NCBI RefSeq assembly: GCF_014269205.2
Contig: NZ_JABWRY020000001.1
Span: 1,550,001 to 1,614,000, forward strand
Reading direction: 5' to 3'
Length of the DNA: 64,000 bases
Origin: Pseudomonas kermanshahensis
Lineage (GTDB): Bacteria > Pseudomonadota > Gammaproteobacteria > Pseudomonadales > Pseudomonadaceae
Made by a program: the position numbers and the translations under genes. The notes under the pieces were generated by a model, which was not told the DNA's origin, did not search any database, and saw nothing but the letters and a program-made list of their open reading frames with translations. How positions within the stretch are numbered: position 1 is the first letter of the stretch; every line of letters begins with the position of its first letter. Below, one piece after another: positions 54,025 through 63,625 of the stretch.

Positions 54025-56799
54025 TCAAGATTGTTGTATCAACACATTGACCGGAAATTCCGACAGTACGGCGCTCAACAGCAGCTCCTTTGTAGGGCTG
54101 ACCGCAGCACTGGAGAAAAGTCCCGTCGAGTTGGCAGGCGACAAGGCAAACGGCAGTATCAGCCGGGTATCGTCCCAGTTATGGGCCGGGATCAACGGTG
54201 TAGGGGCGCCGCCGAGCAGGCTGCTGGCCAGGCGTGGCGCAATGACAATGGCGCGTTCGTCGTCACCCAGGCGGGCAAAGGCCAGCACCTTGTCGGCATG
54301 CCGACCCTGCACGTTCAGCGGCAGGTAGGCACCACGCCGGAACAGCTCGGCATGCGCCTGGCGGCAGTCCAGCACCCGCGCGATCAAGGCCTGCTTGATG
54401 CGGCCGTCGCGCCAGTGCGCCAGCAACTCGGCGGGGGTAGTGGCGTCGTCCAGGGTGCGGCGCCTGAGCGCGTAATCGACGGGGCGGCGGTTGTCCGGGT
54501 CGACCAGGCTGAAGTCCCAGTATTCGTTACCCTGGTACAGGTCGGGCACGCCGGGCATGGTCATGCGCAACAGCGTCTGGACCAACCCATTGAGTGCGCC
54601 AGGGCAGGCGATGAGCTGGGCGGCATCGGCCACGGACTTGCGCAGCTGCTGGTTCTCGTCATCCAGCAGCAGGCCGTCGATGTAGCTGGCGCAGGCGGCC
54701 TCGTAGGCCTCGTTCGGGGCATTCCAGCTGCTGCGCAACTTGGCTTCACGCAGGGCCTTCTGTTGCCATTGCCGCAGGCGCTCGGCGTACTGGCGCAGGG
54801 CGCCGTCATCGTGCGGGTCCAGGTTTAGCGGCCAACTGCCCAGCAACGTCTGCAGCAGCATCAGCTCATCGCCAGGGCTGGGGGCCAGGCCGTCATCCAG
54901 TTGCGCCCGCAGCGGCGCCGCCAACTCGCGCCAATGCTCCACCCGGCTGGCCAGCCACGGGCCGCGTTCGCTGAGCACGGCCAGGCGGGCGCGGGTGTCT
55001 TCGCCGCGCTTGTGGTCATGGGTGGCGGTGGCCAGCAGGCTGTCGGGGAAGTCGCGCAGGCGCCGCTGGGCTTCGTTATGGAACACTTCGCTGCCTGCGC
55101 TGAAACGCTCGGCCTCGAAGCCCACATCGTTGCGCGACAGCAACCGGGCGCTGCGGTAGAACGCCGTGTCTTCCACGGCCTTGGCGGCGCTGGGCGCGGT
55201 CAGTTGCTGGAAGCGCACACAGGCATGGCGCAAGTGCTTGCGTGGCCGGCCCGGTGGCAGGCGGAGCCAGGGCTGGCCACCGAGCCATTGTTCGAGCTGG
55301 TCGAGCAGCGGCCAGTCCGCTTCGCTGAGGTCTTGGCGGGCATTGGCCAGGGCTTGCTGGAAGAAGGCTTCATCTTCTGCAGGGCGCCCGCAGGCGTTGA
55401 AGTAGGTGCGGTACACCGGGTAGTGCGCGACCAGCGCCTGCAACGCCCGGCGGATTGCGCCTAGGGTCAGGTCGCGGGTCATCAGGTCGTCGCGGGCCAC
55501 CTGCAGCAAGGCCTGGGCCACCGATTCGCAGTCACCGGCCAGGCTGGCATTGAGCACCAGGTGGCGAGCCAAGCGTACTTCCTCGGGGAAGTCTGGGCGC
55601 TCGCTGACGTTGGCCCACAATTCGGTTAACGGCGCCTCGCCGGCCGGGTCGTGTTGCAACAGCGAGACCTGGTTCATGAACTCGTAGCCGGTGGTGCCGT
55701 CGGTAAGCCAGTCTTGGTGCAGGTGCTCGTCGGCGCCGAGGATTTTTTCCACGTAGAGAGGGAAGTGTTCCAGCGCCGCGTTCAGTGGCCGCCGCGCCAA
55801 CAGGCTGTCGACCCGGCGGCGCAGCTTGCGGCAATAGCCGCGGGGGTCGGCCAGGCCGTCGATATGGTCGATGCGCAGGCCATCCACCAGGCCGCGCTCG
55901 ATCAGCTCGAACAGCTTGGCGTGGGTGGCCTCGAACACCGCTGCACGCTCGACCCGCAGGCCGCCCAGCTCGTTGATGTCGAAGAAGCGCCGCCAGTTGA
56001 TGTCGTCGGCGGCGGTGCGCCAGCTGGCCAGGCGATAGGTCTGGCGTTCAAGCAGCAGGTGCAGGCGTTTGAGGCCGGCCTCGCTGCGGCTATCGAACGC
56101 GATGAGGGCCGATTCGAGGTCGGCGCCGTCGTTTACCAGGCGCGCCAGCTCAGCCTGCAAGGGCAGGGCATCGTTCAGCGGTTTGGCACTGTCGCTCAGC
56201 GCGGTGAAGTGCGCGGCCAACGCCTGCAAGGCGGGCTCAGGGCTTTGCGCGAGGATCCAGCCATAGTCGATTGGGCAGATCGGGAAGCGATGGTCGTAAT
56301 GGGCAACTTCCAGCACGCCGTGCTGCTTGTCGAAGGTCAGCGGGATCTCGCCTTGCTTCAAGGCTGCGCCGTAGTCGCTGCCGAGGAAGGGCAGCAATAA
56401 CTGGCCGGCCAGCAGGGGGTCGCTGGAGTGCCACTGAATGTCGAAAAACTCCGCATACGGGCTGCGCCGGCCCCAGGCCAGCAGGCTTTGCCACCAGGGG
56501 TTGTCGGCACCGCCCACGGCCATGTGGTTGGACACGGTGTCGAGGATCAGCCCCATGCCGTGCTGGCGCAGGGCAGCGACCAGGCGCTGCAGCGCCGCCT
56601 CGCCGCCGAGCTCCGGGTTGACCTGGGTCGGGTCGACCACGTCGTAGCCGTGGCGTGAGCCGGCGCGGGCTTTGAGGATCGGCGAGGCATACAGGTGGCT
56701 GATGCCTAACTGGGCGAAATACGGCACCAGCGGCACCGCGTGGTCGAGGGTGAAGTCGCTGTGAAATTGCAGGCGTAAGGTCGCGGTCAGGGGTTTCAT
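54025..56799 (-). CDS. treY: Malto-oligosyltrehalose synthase TreY
   Basis: TreY rearranges the reducing end of alpha-1,4-glucan into a trehalosyl unit. The 924-residue GH13_26 enzyme starts with LRLQFHSDFTLDHAVPLVPYFAQLGISHLYASPIL (broken here: PYFAQLGISHLYASPI is the typical start) and carries VDGLRIDHIDGLADPRGYCR (nucleophile) and VEKILGADEHL (acid). The C-terminal domain has GVPDLYQGNEYWDFSLVDPDNRRPVDY, a family hallmark. It overlaps malQ by four bases. Its product is cut by TreZ, encoded two genes upstream. Confidence 0.95.
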   Translation of the reverse strand: MKPLTATLRLQFHSDFTLDHAVPLVPYFAQLGISHLYASPILKARAGSRHGYDVVDPTQVNPELGGEAALQRLVAALRQHGMGLILDTVSNHMAVGGADNPWWQSLLAWGRRSPYAEFFDIQWHSSDPLLAGQLLLPFLGSDYGAALKQGEIPLTFDKQHGVLEVAHYDHRFPICPIDYGWILAQSPEPALQALAAHFTALSDSAKPLNDALPLQAELARLVNDGADLESALIAFDSRSEAGLKRLHLLLERQTYRLASWRTAADDINWRRFFDINELGGLRVERAAVFEATHAKLFELIERGLVDGLRIDHIDGLADPRGYCRKLRRRVDSLLARRPLNAALEHFPLYVEKILGADEHLHQDWLTDGTTGYEFMNQVSLLQHDPAGEAPLTELWANVSERPDFPEEVRLARHLVLNASLAGDCESVAQALLQVARDDLMTRDLTLGAIRRALQALVAHYPVYRTYFNACGRPAEDEAFFQQALANARQDLSEADWPLLDQLEQWLGGQPWLRLPPGRPRKHLRHACVRFQQLTAPSAAKAVEDTAFYRSARLLSRNDVGFEAERFSAGSEVFHNEAQRRLRDFPDSLLATATHDHKRGEDTRARLAVLSERGPWLASRVEHWRELAAPLRAQLDDGLAPSPGDELMLLQTLLGSWPLNLDPHDDGALRQYAERLRQWQQKALREAKLRSSWNAPNEAYEAACASYIDGLLLDDENQQLRKSVADAAQLIACPGALNGLVQTLLRMTMPGVPDLYQGNEYWDFSLVDPDNRRPVDYALRRRTLDDATTPAELLAHWRDGRIKQALIARVLDCRQAHAELFRRGAYLPLNVQGRHADKVLAFARLGDDERAIVIAPRLASSLLGGAPTPLIPAHNWDDTRLILPFALSPANSTGLFSSAAVSPTKELLLSAVLSEFPVNVLIQQS

Positions 56800-58865
56800 C
56801 GGTCACGCTCCCAGGCTTGTTCGCGGGCCTGGGCCAGCAGTTCCAGGCGCCGTGCGGCGTCTTCGTCGTCGAGCAGTTCGCGCACCGGCATAGCAAAGCG
56901 CCGGCGCCAGTTGGGGTGGCCTGCGGTGGTGCCAGGCAGGTTGGGTTGCTCGTCGCAGCCCAGCAGGTCTTCGAGGGGCACCAGCACCAGCGGGGCGCGG
57001 GTGTGGCCGACGTAGCGGATGGCGGCGTCGATCACCGCGTCGTTATCGGGTAGCGGGCCGTAGTTGGCCTCCAGGGTGCGGCGCAGGCCGTTGTGTTCTT
57101 TTTGGCGGTCGTGGCGCCAGTGCAGTTCGTTGGCGGCATCGATCAAGTGCAGGCGATGGAACCAGTCGATGTCGCGGTTTTCCAGCCAGCCGGCCAGCGG
57201 CGCCAGGTCATGGGTGCCGGTGGTGGCCAGGGCGCTGTCGGGCCAGTCGAGAATGGGCTTGAAGTGGCCAGGTTGAGTCTGTTCGAAAGGCAGCACGCGC
57301 ATGCCCAGCACGGCCTTGTCGGCCAGCTGTTCGCGCAGGCCTTCGGGCACGGTGCCGAGGTCTTCGCCGAGGATGACCGCCTGGTGCCGAACCGATTCCA
57401 GCGCCAGCAGGCGCAGCAGGTCGTCGAGCGGGTAATTCAGGTAAGCGCCTTCGCTGGGTTTGGCGCCACGCGGGATCAACCACAGCCGGCGCAGGCCCAT
57501 GACGTGGTCGATGCGCAGGCCGCCGGCGTGGGCGAGGTTGGCCCGCAGCATCTCGATGAACGCGCGGTAGCCGTTGCGTTTGAGGCCTTCGGGCGAGAAG
57601 GCGCAAATGCCCCAGTCCTGCCCCGAACGGTTGAGAATGTCGGGCGGCGCGCCGACTTTTAGGTTGGCCAGCAACTCGTCCTGGCGGCTCCAGGCCTGGC
57701 TGCCGGCGCCGTCGGCACCCACCGCCAGGTCGGCGATCAGGCCGACCGACATGCCATTGCCCCGCGCGGCCTCTTGGGCGCGTTGCAGGCTACGTTCGGT
57801 CAGCCACTGGCAAAAGGCGTGGAACTCGACCTTGGCCGGGTAGGCGCTGGCGAAGGCCTCGACTTCGGGGTGGTAGGGGTCGTGCCAGGCGCGGGGCCAA
57901 TTGCGCCAGTCGGCGCCCAGGCCATGCTCCACCGCTTGCGCTTGCAACACTTCGAAGCGGCAATGGTGTTCCAGGGCTTGGCCAGCGGCCGCGCGGTAGC
58001 TGTCGAAGTCCTTGCGCAGCGGGTGGTCGCCCTGGCTGAAGTCCTGGTACAGGGCTTCGAGCAGGCGCAGGCGAGCAGCAGCGGCGCGCGGCCAGTCGAC
58101 CAGCGGCTGCTGCTCGAGGTCTTCGAGCACCTGTTCCAAGCCGCAGGCTTCGATCGCCATGCGCACGGCGCGCTCGCCGAACAGCGCGGCTGGGCTGGCA
58201 TAGAGGGTATTGAGTAACAGGCGGCTGGAGGGCGAGTAGGGGCTGTAGTGCTCCTGGTCGATGGCCGACAGCGCGTGAATCGGGCTGATCGCCAAGGCAT
58301 CGGCGCCGCGCTCGGCGGCGGTGCGCGCCAGTTGTTCCAGTGCCAGGCAGTCGCCATAGCCACCATCGCCAGTGCGCCGCAGGCTGTACAGCTGCACGGC
58401 CAGGCCCCAACAGCGTGGGGGCGGTTGCGCCACGCTGTCGGCCAGGCTGTAGCAGCGTGAAGGCGCCACGGCCACGGTGCAGGTGCGGCCGTCGATTTCC
58501 AGTGCGTGGTAGCCGAGGGGCAGCTCGGCAGCCAGGCGCCCCTGGTTGTCCAGGGTAAGGGTGCGCTGGCTGTTGTCTTCCAAGGTGCAACGCACGGTGC
58601 TGTTGGCGCTGAAGTAGCGGCCCAGCGCCAGGGGTTGGCCAAGCTCGACGGTCAACAAGGGCGGCAGGTGTTCGCTGTCTTCGGCGGCCTCCACGGCGCG
58701 CAGGCTGGCTTGGATGGCGTTTTCGTCGGCGGCGGGGTGGCCGAGGCCTTCGAGGACATTGCGCAGTACGTCATCGCTGACTCGCTGCGGCCGGGCATTG
58801 GCATCGATCCAGTCGCGGCTAAGCCCGACGCGGGCCGCCAAACGGTGCAGGGCGGTTTCGCTCAT
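56796..58865 (-). CDS. malQ: 4-alpha-glucanotransferase MalQ
   Basis: MalQ shuttles maltodextrin units between chains (disproportionation), feeding TreY with longer chains. The 689-residue product fits GH77: LAVQLYSLRRTGDGGYGD near 155, ADALAISPIHALSA, GLRIDHVMGLRRLWLIPRG (nucleophile region) and VILGEDLGTVPEGLRE (acid region), then GTHDLAPLAGW. It overlaps treY and treZ by four bases each, so all three are translationally coupled. Confidence 0.95.
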   Translation of the reverse strand: MSETALHRLAARVGLSRDWIDANARPQRVSDDVLRNVLEGLGHPAADENAIQASLRAVEAAEDSEHLPPLLTVELGQPLALGRYFSANSTVRCTLEDNSQRTLTLDNQGRLAAELPLGYHALEIDGRTCTVAVAPSRCYSLADSVAQPPPRCWGLAVQLYSLRRTGDGGYGDCLALEQLARTAAERGADALAISPIHALSAIDQEHYSPYSPSSRLLLNTLYASPAALFGERAVRMAIEACGLEQVLEDLEQQPLVDWPRAAAARLRLLEALYQDFSQGDHPLRKDFDSYRAAAGQALEHHCRFEVLQAQAVEHGLGADWRNWPRAWHDPYHPEVEAFASAYPAKVEFHAFCQWLTERSLQRAQEAARGNGMSVGLIADLAVGADGAGSQAWSRQDELLANLKVGAPPDILNRSGQDWGICAFSPEGLKRNGYRAFIEMLRANLAHAGGLRIDHVMGLRRLWLIPRGAKPSEGAYLNYPLDDLLRLLALESVRHQAVILGEDLGTVPEGLREQLADKAVLGMRVLPFEQTQPGHFKPILDWPDSALATTGTHDLAPLAGWLENRDIDWFHRLHLIDAANELHWRHDRQKEHNGLRRTLEANYGPLPDNDAVIDAAIRYVGHTRAPLVLVPLEDLLGCDEQPNLPGTTAGHPNWRRRFAMPVRELLDDEDAARRLELLAQAREQAWERDR

Positions 58866-60604
58866 GGGCGCTCCTGGCCAGGGGGAAGCAGGCTGACCAC
58901 GCAGCTATACGCGGTCAGGGACGTATCGGGGTGGCGGGTGTCACTGCTGTCGAACAGCCGGCTTTCGGCGGGTGGCAGCGCGACGGCTTGGGGGCTTGCG
59001 GACAGGTTGAGGTCAATGCGCAAGGTGTTGCCGTCGCCCAACTGCCAACGTGCGGTCAGCGCTTTGTCGCCGTGCACGTCAACGCCCAGCGCGCGGCTGC
59101 CCGGCAAGTGCGGGATGACGTGGCGGCGGCGCAAGTCGAGCAACTGATGATAGAGGCCATGCCAACCGGCAATGACGTCCTTGTTTTGCGGCCGTGACGA
59201 GGCAAAGGTCTGTGCGGCATTGGGGTCGGGGATGCGTTCACGCTGCTCGGGGTCGGCGAACGCGGCGAAGTGGGCAAACTCGCCCCGCCGGCCTTCGCGC
59301 ACCGCATCGGCCAATTCGTCATGGAAGTCGGTAAAGAACAGGAACGGGCTGCAACTGCCATCCTCCTCGCCCATGAACAACAACGGGATCATCGGCGCCA
59401 GCAGCAACAGGCCGGTGGCTGCCCGCAAAGCCTGCGGCGGGCAGAGGCGGGTCAGGCGCTCACCCAGTGCGCGATTGCCGATTTGGTCGTGGTTTTGCAA
59501 GAACAGCACGAATGAACTGGGCTCGAGATGCCCGCTTGGCTCGCCCCGTGGCGTGCCATGGCGGTTGGCCTGGCCCTGGAACACGAAGCCTTCCGACAGG
59601 CAGCGGGCCAACTGGTCGATGGGGCGGTGTTTATAGTCGGCGTAGTAGCCTTCGGTTTCGCCGGTCAGCAGCACGTGCAGGGCGTTGTGGCCATCGTCGT
59701 TCCACTGGGCATCGAAACCCTGCTCTAGCAAAAAGGCTTGGTTGTGCTCGTTCTCCAGCACCAGCCAGATATGCCGGCCGGGCGCCACGGCAGCACGCAC
59801 CCGTTGCGCCAGCTCGACCAGAAAGTCCGGCTGGTCGATGGCATGCACCGCATCCAGGCGCAGGCCGTCGCAGCGGTAGTCGCACAGCCACATCAAGGCG
59901 TTCTGGATGAAAAACTCGCGCACTTCTGCGCGGCGGAAGTCGATCGCCGCGCCCCAGGGCGTTTGCCGGTCTTCGCGAAAGAACGGGCTGGCGTACTGGT
60001 GCAGGTAATTACCATCCGGGCCAAAGTGGTTGTAGACCACGTCCACCAACACCATCAACCCTTCGCCGTGCGCCTGGTCGACCAGCGCGCACAGTTGCTG
60101 CGGGGTGCCGTAGGTGTTTTGCGGCGCGAACGGCAGCACGCCGTCGTAACCCCAGTTGCGTTCGCCCGGGAACTGCCCCAGCGGCATCAGCTCGATGGCG
60201 CTGATGCCGATTTCGGCCAGGCGCGGCAACCGCCGGGCAACCCCGGTGTAACCGTCCAGCACGCCGACGTGCAATTCCTGGATGACGGCCTCATGCCACG
60301 GTCGGCCCTGCCAGGGGTGTTGCCAGGCATAGCTGGCAACATCCACCACTTCGCTGGGCCCTTGCACCCCTTCGGGCTGGTAGCGCGACGCGGGGTCGGC
60401 GACCAGCAATGTGCCGTCGACCCGGTAACGATACCGATCACCGGCCTGACACGGGGCAACGCCCGTGTACCAGCCATCATTGTCGGGCAGCAGTGCTACA
60501 GCAGGCTGCTGCTCCAGTTCCACGCTCACGCTGCGCGCATCCGGCGCCCAGAGGGCGAAGCGCGCCGACGTGGCGTCCAGCAAGTGTGCGCCATGCCTGT
60601 GCAT
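58862..60604 (-). CDS. treZ: Malto-oligosyltrehalose trehalohydrolase TreZ
   Basis: TreZ releases free trehalose from the TreY product. The 580-residue GH13_10 enzyme has an N-terminal CBM48-like domain (RFALWAPDARSVSVEL), the ELHVGVLDGYTGVARRL opening of the barrel, YRCDGLRLDAVHAI (nucleophile) and IWLVLENEHNQAFLL (acid). The ATG at 60604 is chosen because GGAG lies eight bases upstream and earlier codons do not look like TreZ. It follows glgA by 14 bases. Confidence 0.95.
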   Translation of the reverse strand: MHRHGAHLLDATSARFALWAPDARSVSVELEQQPAVALLPDNDGWYTGVAPCQAGDRYRYRVDGTLLVADPASRYQPEGVQGPSEVVDVASYAWQHPWQGRPWHEAVIQELHVGVLDGYTGVARRLPRLAEIGISAIELMPLGQFPGERNWGYDGVLPFAPQNTYGTPQQLCALVDQAHGEGLMVLVDVVYNHFGPDGNYLHQYASPFFREDRQTPWGAAIDFRRAEVREFFIQNALMWLCDYRCDGLRLDAVHAIDQPDFLVELAQRVRAAVAPGRHIWLVLENEHNQAFLLEQGFDAQWNDDGHNALHVLLTGETEGYYADYKHRPIDQLARCLSEGFVFQGQANRHGTPRGEPSGHLEPSSFVLFLQNHDQIGNRALGERLTRLCPPQALRAATGLLLLAPMIPLLFMGEEDGSCSPFLFFTDFHDELADAVREGRRGEFAHFAAFADPEQRERIPDPNAAQTFASSRPQNKDVIAGWHGLYHQLLDLRRRHVIPHLPGSRALGVDVHGDKALTARWQLGDGNTLRIDLNLSASPQAVALPPAESRLFDSSDTRHPDTSLTAYSCVVSLLPPGQERP

Positions 60605-60618
60605 CTTCGGTTCTCCGC

Positions 60619-62178
60619 TCAGTAATGGCTGACCTGTGCCTGCTTGACCAAGTCCTCGTAAAGGCGGGCGTAGGGTTCCACCGCCTGGCACCAGTTGAAC
60701 GGCTGGGTCATCGACAGGCAGCGCATGGCGTTGAGCAGGTCTTTCTTGCCGTAGACATAGAAGGCGCGGCTGAGCGCCTCACGGTAGCTCTCGATGGTCG
60801 ATTCGTTGAACAGGAAACCGGTGACACCGCACTCGATGGTATCGGCCAGGCCGCCGGTATTACGCGCCACCGGCAGCGAACCGAAGCGCTGCGCGTACAT
60901 CTGGCTGAGGCCGCACGGCTCATAGCGCGAGGGCATCAGCAGGAAATCACTGCCGGCGAACATGCGCCGGGCGTCGGTTTCGTTGAAGCCGATGCGCACG
61001 CCGATGCGGCCGGGGTGACGCAGCGCCAGTTCGCGCATGGCCTGTTCTTCTTCCGGCTCGCCACGGCCGATGATCGCGATCTGCCCGCCTTGCTCGACGA
61101 TGTAGTCGGCCACGCCCAGGGTCAGGTCTAGGCCTTTCTGGTAGACCAGGCGCGAGACCACGGCAAACAACGGCCCTTCGGAAGGTTCCAGCTCGAACAG
61201 CTGGCGCACCGCTTCGGCGTTACGCGCCTTGCCGGCCCAGTCGTTGATGCTGAAGTTGTGTTGCAGGTGTTTGTCGGTGGCCGAATCCCAGCTTTCGTCG
61301 ATGCCGTTGGGAATGCCGCCCAGCAGGCCTTGCTGGGCCTTGGCCGAGAGGAAACCATCCAGGCCGCAGCCAAACTCCGGCGTGGTGATTTCCCGGGCAT
61401 AGGTGGCGCTGACCGTGGTGATGTGGCTGGAGTAGGCCAGGCCCGCCTTGAGGAACGACAGTTTGCCGTAGAACTCCATGCCTTCTTGCTGCATGGCATG
61501 CTCGGGGATCGCCAGTTCCGGGCTGCAGCCACGGCTATAGACGCCCTGGTAGGCCAGGTTGTGAATGGTGAACAACGTCGGCGTGTTCAGCCCGCGCCAA
61601 TGCATGTAGGCGGGCGCCAGGCCGGCGGGCCAGTCGTGGGCATGCACCACTTCGGGCTTCCAGTGGATCATGCCTTCGCCTGCGGCAATTTCGGCGGCGG
61701 CCAAGCCCAGGCGTGCGAAGCGGATGTGGTTATCGGGCCAGTCGCGACCATTGTTGGCACCATAGGGAGTGCCATCACGCTGGTACAACTCAGGGCAGAT
61801 CAACACATAGATGACCAGGCCGTCAGCCAAGTCCATACGCCCGATCTTGCACGGCGGCAGCGCCGCATGGCCGCCCAGTTCGCCGACAATGTGAATCGGG
61901 TTGTCGCTTTCCATCACCTGGCGGTAGCCGGGGATCAATACCCGTACATCATGCAGATGCGCCAAGGCGCGAGGCAGGGCGGCGGAGACATCGCCCAGCC
62001 CGCCGGTCTTGACCAGGTCGGCGATCTCCGAGGTGACGAACAGAATCTTGCGTTTGTTCGGGTTGTGCTGGCGCTGGGCGCCGGGTGCCTTGCCTGTCGT
62101 GGCGAAATCCGGGGTAAGCGGCTCGCGGTTGTCCGGGTTGAATGAATCTACGTGAGGCTCGACAGCGGCACTGATCAT
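60619..62178 (-). CDS. glgA: Glycogen synthase GlgA
   Basis: GlgA (GT5) transfers glucose from ADP-glucose to alpha-1,4-glucan. The 519-residue product has a short N-terminal extension of about 40 residues, then ILFVTSEIADLVKTGGLGDVSAALPRAL with the KTGGL nucleotide-sugar motif, HAHDWPAGLAP-type HDW motif, and a C-terminal SRYEPCGLSQMYAQRFGSLPVARNTGGLADT with the conserved glutamate. First gene of the leftward operon; GGAGAG lies upstream. No glgC (ADP-glucose pyrophosphorylase) is in the window, so the sugar donor source is open. Confidence 0.95.
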   Translation of the reverse strand: MISAAVEPHVDSFNPDNREPLTPDFATTGKAPGAQRQHNPNKRKILFVTSEIADLVKTGGLGDVSAALPRALAHLHDVRVLIPGYRQVMESDNPIHIVGELGGHAALPPCKIGRMDLADGLVIYVLICPELYQRDGTPYGANNGRDWPDNHIRFARLGLAAAEIAAGEGMIHWKPEVVHAHDWPAGLAPAYMHWRGLNTPTLFTIHNLAYQGVYSRGCSPELAIPEHAMQQEGMEFYGKLSFLKAGLAYSSHITTVSATYAREITTPEFGCGLDGFLSAKAQQGLLGGIPNGIDESWDSATDKHLQHNFSINDWAGKARNAEAVRQLFELEPSEGPLFAVVSRLVYQKGLDLTLGVADYIVEQGGQIAIIGRGEPEEEQAMRELALRHPGRIGVRIGFNETDARRMFAGSDFLLMPSRYEPCGLSQMYAQRFGSLPVARNTGGLADTIECGVTGFLFNESTIESYREALSRAFYVYGKKDLLNAMRCLSMTQPFNWCQAVEPYARLYEDLVKQAQVSHY

Positions 62179-62493
62179 ACTTCTCTCCGTCCCTATGCTT
62201 GGCCGGGTGCTGGCACCCGTGGTGTTATCTCGTGTTGGTTCTCTCTAATACAAAACTGTGTAGTGCTATCCATGCCCCTGAGTCGTGCGCACAGGCTCAA
62301 CGCGATCAGCATTCCGGCCGACGGCGATTGGACTGATTGGGGTTGGCGGGCCCTGGTGGGGAAGCCCCCTTTGCACGTGCCCTACTTAATTGCTGACCCA
62401 CCGCCGTTTGTGAAAGTTCGACTTTTCTACGTCACTCTTCCTCTGAGCAAATGGCGGGCCGAAAGCTGAGTGTAGGAGAGAAGAAGTAAAAAA

Positions 62494-62510
62494 GGTGACC
62501 CACTGGTCAC
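62494..62510 (-). terminator. Probable terminator hairpin
   Basis: GTGACC and GGTCAC form a 6-base stem around a 4-base loop (CACT). On the minus strand a run of six T residues follows (62493-62488). It would terminate leftward transcription before the glgA promoter. Confidence 0.65.
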
Positions 62511-62620
62511 TTTCGTTATGGCTGATTTAGACGCAAACGTTGGCGAATGTGACTGGATGTGAACAGGGGTGATCGAGGGTGGGGCAGGCGGGAAGGGCGG
62601 CGCGTCGTCATGGGGCGCGT

Positions 62621-62660
62621 GCGTGTTTTCTCGCCCTCTTATGGGGCGGGTAAAACACGC
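62621..62660 (-). terminator. Hairpin after the SgcJ-like gene
   Basis: A 9-base outer stem (GCGTGTTTT/AAAACACGC) and a 5-base inner stem (CGCCC/GGGCG) fold into a 40-base hairpin, 28 bases beyond the stop at 62689. The T-run is part of the stem. Likely an mRNA end structure. Confidence 0.6.
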
Positions 62661-62688
62661 AATTTGCAGGTGTCTTGCTAAGGCGACC

Positions 62689-63174
62689 TCAGCTTTGTGG
62701 CAACAGTGAGGAATGGTGGTGGCTGATCAGCCAGGCCTGCCCGTCCCAGCGGTAGGTGAAGGTGTAGCGCGCGGGTACCTGCTTGCCGTTGGCGGCAAAG
62801 TCGAAGGTGTACAGCCCTGCCAGGGTCATCTTGTTGCAACCAGGGGTCAGGTGAAGCGTGTCCAGCGTGCCACTTGGCCGATCAGCAAGAAAGTGCTGAA
62901 AGTAGTCGATTCGCTCGTCGGGGGTCAGCCGAGGCACCTTCGACACCGTGGGCAGCAATACCGCATCGTCGCTGTACAGTTTGGCGACGGCCGCCGCATC
63001 GCCAGTCTGCAGGCTGGCATTCCATTGCTCGAACAAGGCGCGGGACTCGGCCTCAGTCAGCGTCTGGCATTGTTGTGGCGGGTTTGTTTGTGGCGTGCTC
63101 GCCTGCGCCGGCAGGCAGGCGATGAGCAGGGCGGCAGGGAGCAAATAGGCAACGGGGGACATACGCGTATCCAT
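62689..63174 (-). CDS. Secreted SgcJ/EcaC-like (DUF4440, NTF2-fold) protein
   Basis: The 161-residue product has a signal peptide (LLPAALLIACLPAQAS, cleavage near residue 26) and an NTF2-like domain: LFEQWNASLQTGDAAAVAKLYSDDAVLLPT, broken here into the helix and first strand, then DYFQHFL and a C-terminal YTFTYRWDGQAWLISHHHSS. This fits the SgcJ/EcaC family, small cone-fold proteins of unclear function in the periplasm. The start is taken at 63174; an ATG five codons later would also keep the signal peptide. Confidence 0.85.
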   Translation of the reverse strand: MDTRMSPVAYLLPAALLIACLPAQASTPQTNPPQQCQTLTEAESRALFEQWNASLQTGDAAAVAKLYSDDAVLLPTVSKVPRLTPDERIDYFQHFLADRPSGTLDTLHLTPGCNKMTLAGLYTFDFAANGKQVPARYTFTYRWDGQAWLISHHHSSLLPQS

Positions 63175-63256
63175 CGGCGGATGCAGGCTCCGGAGCGGGC
63201 CTGCGGCGGATGCTACGGTAAGGAGGGCGTGCCCCCGTCAACGAGTAGAAAGTTCG

Positions 63257-63424
63257 TCAGCGGCTGACGGATTTTTCGCCAATATTGGCTTGTTCCAGCA
63301 TTTGGCTGAGTTGCGCGACACGTTGTTGCAGCTGATCGCGTTCTTGCTTCAGGCGGGCCAGTTCATCACGGCGCACTGAGACGTAGAGTGTCTGGATGGG
63401 AGTCGCTGGCATCAAAGTACCCAT
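63257..63424 (-). CDS. Small coiled-coil protein
   Basis: A 55-residue protein with a short N-terminal strand (IQTLYVSVRR) and a heptad-like helix (ELARLKQERDQLQQRVAQLSQMLEQA, broken at ERDQL), which should form a coiled coil. GAGGTG lies four bases before the ATG at 63424. No signal peptide or membrane segment. I do not recognise a family; it is divergent from the gnd gene. Confidence 0.65.
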   Translation of the reverse strand: MGTLMPATPIQTLYVSVRRDELARLKQERDQLQQRVAQLSQMLEQANIGEKSVSR

Positions 63425-63625
63425 TGCACACCTCGCAATTGGTGGAGACATTTTCAAGCGTAGTCGCTTCATGCGGGGCGCATTCTGAATTCTTTCACCG
63501 CCCGTGGGAACTTTTTTGTTTATCGTGGTCTTGCCGTTCGTCGCTGAACCCTTCGGCGGTACGCTGGACTAATCTGAAACGCTGAACTGTAGTCGTCATC
63601 TATTTCGCAAGGGGAGCATCGGCTC

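Larger units (their letters stand above)
62179..62688. other. Intergenic region between glgA and the SgcJ-like gene
   Basis: A 510-base gap between two leftward genes. It should contain the glgA operon promoter near 62185-62300. Two hairpins (listed separately) probably end the transcript of the SgcJ-like gene. An open frame at 62152-62469 overlaps the glgA start on the other strand and has no recognisable product. Nothing else is supported. Confidence 0.5.

Noticed and set aside
62152..62469. A 105-codon frame on the plus strand overlapping the glgA start
   Set aside because: It would begin inside the glgA coding start, has no ribosome site and no recognisable product.
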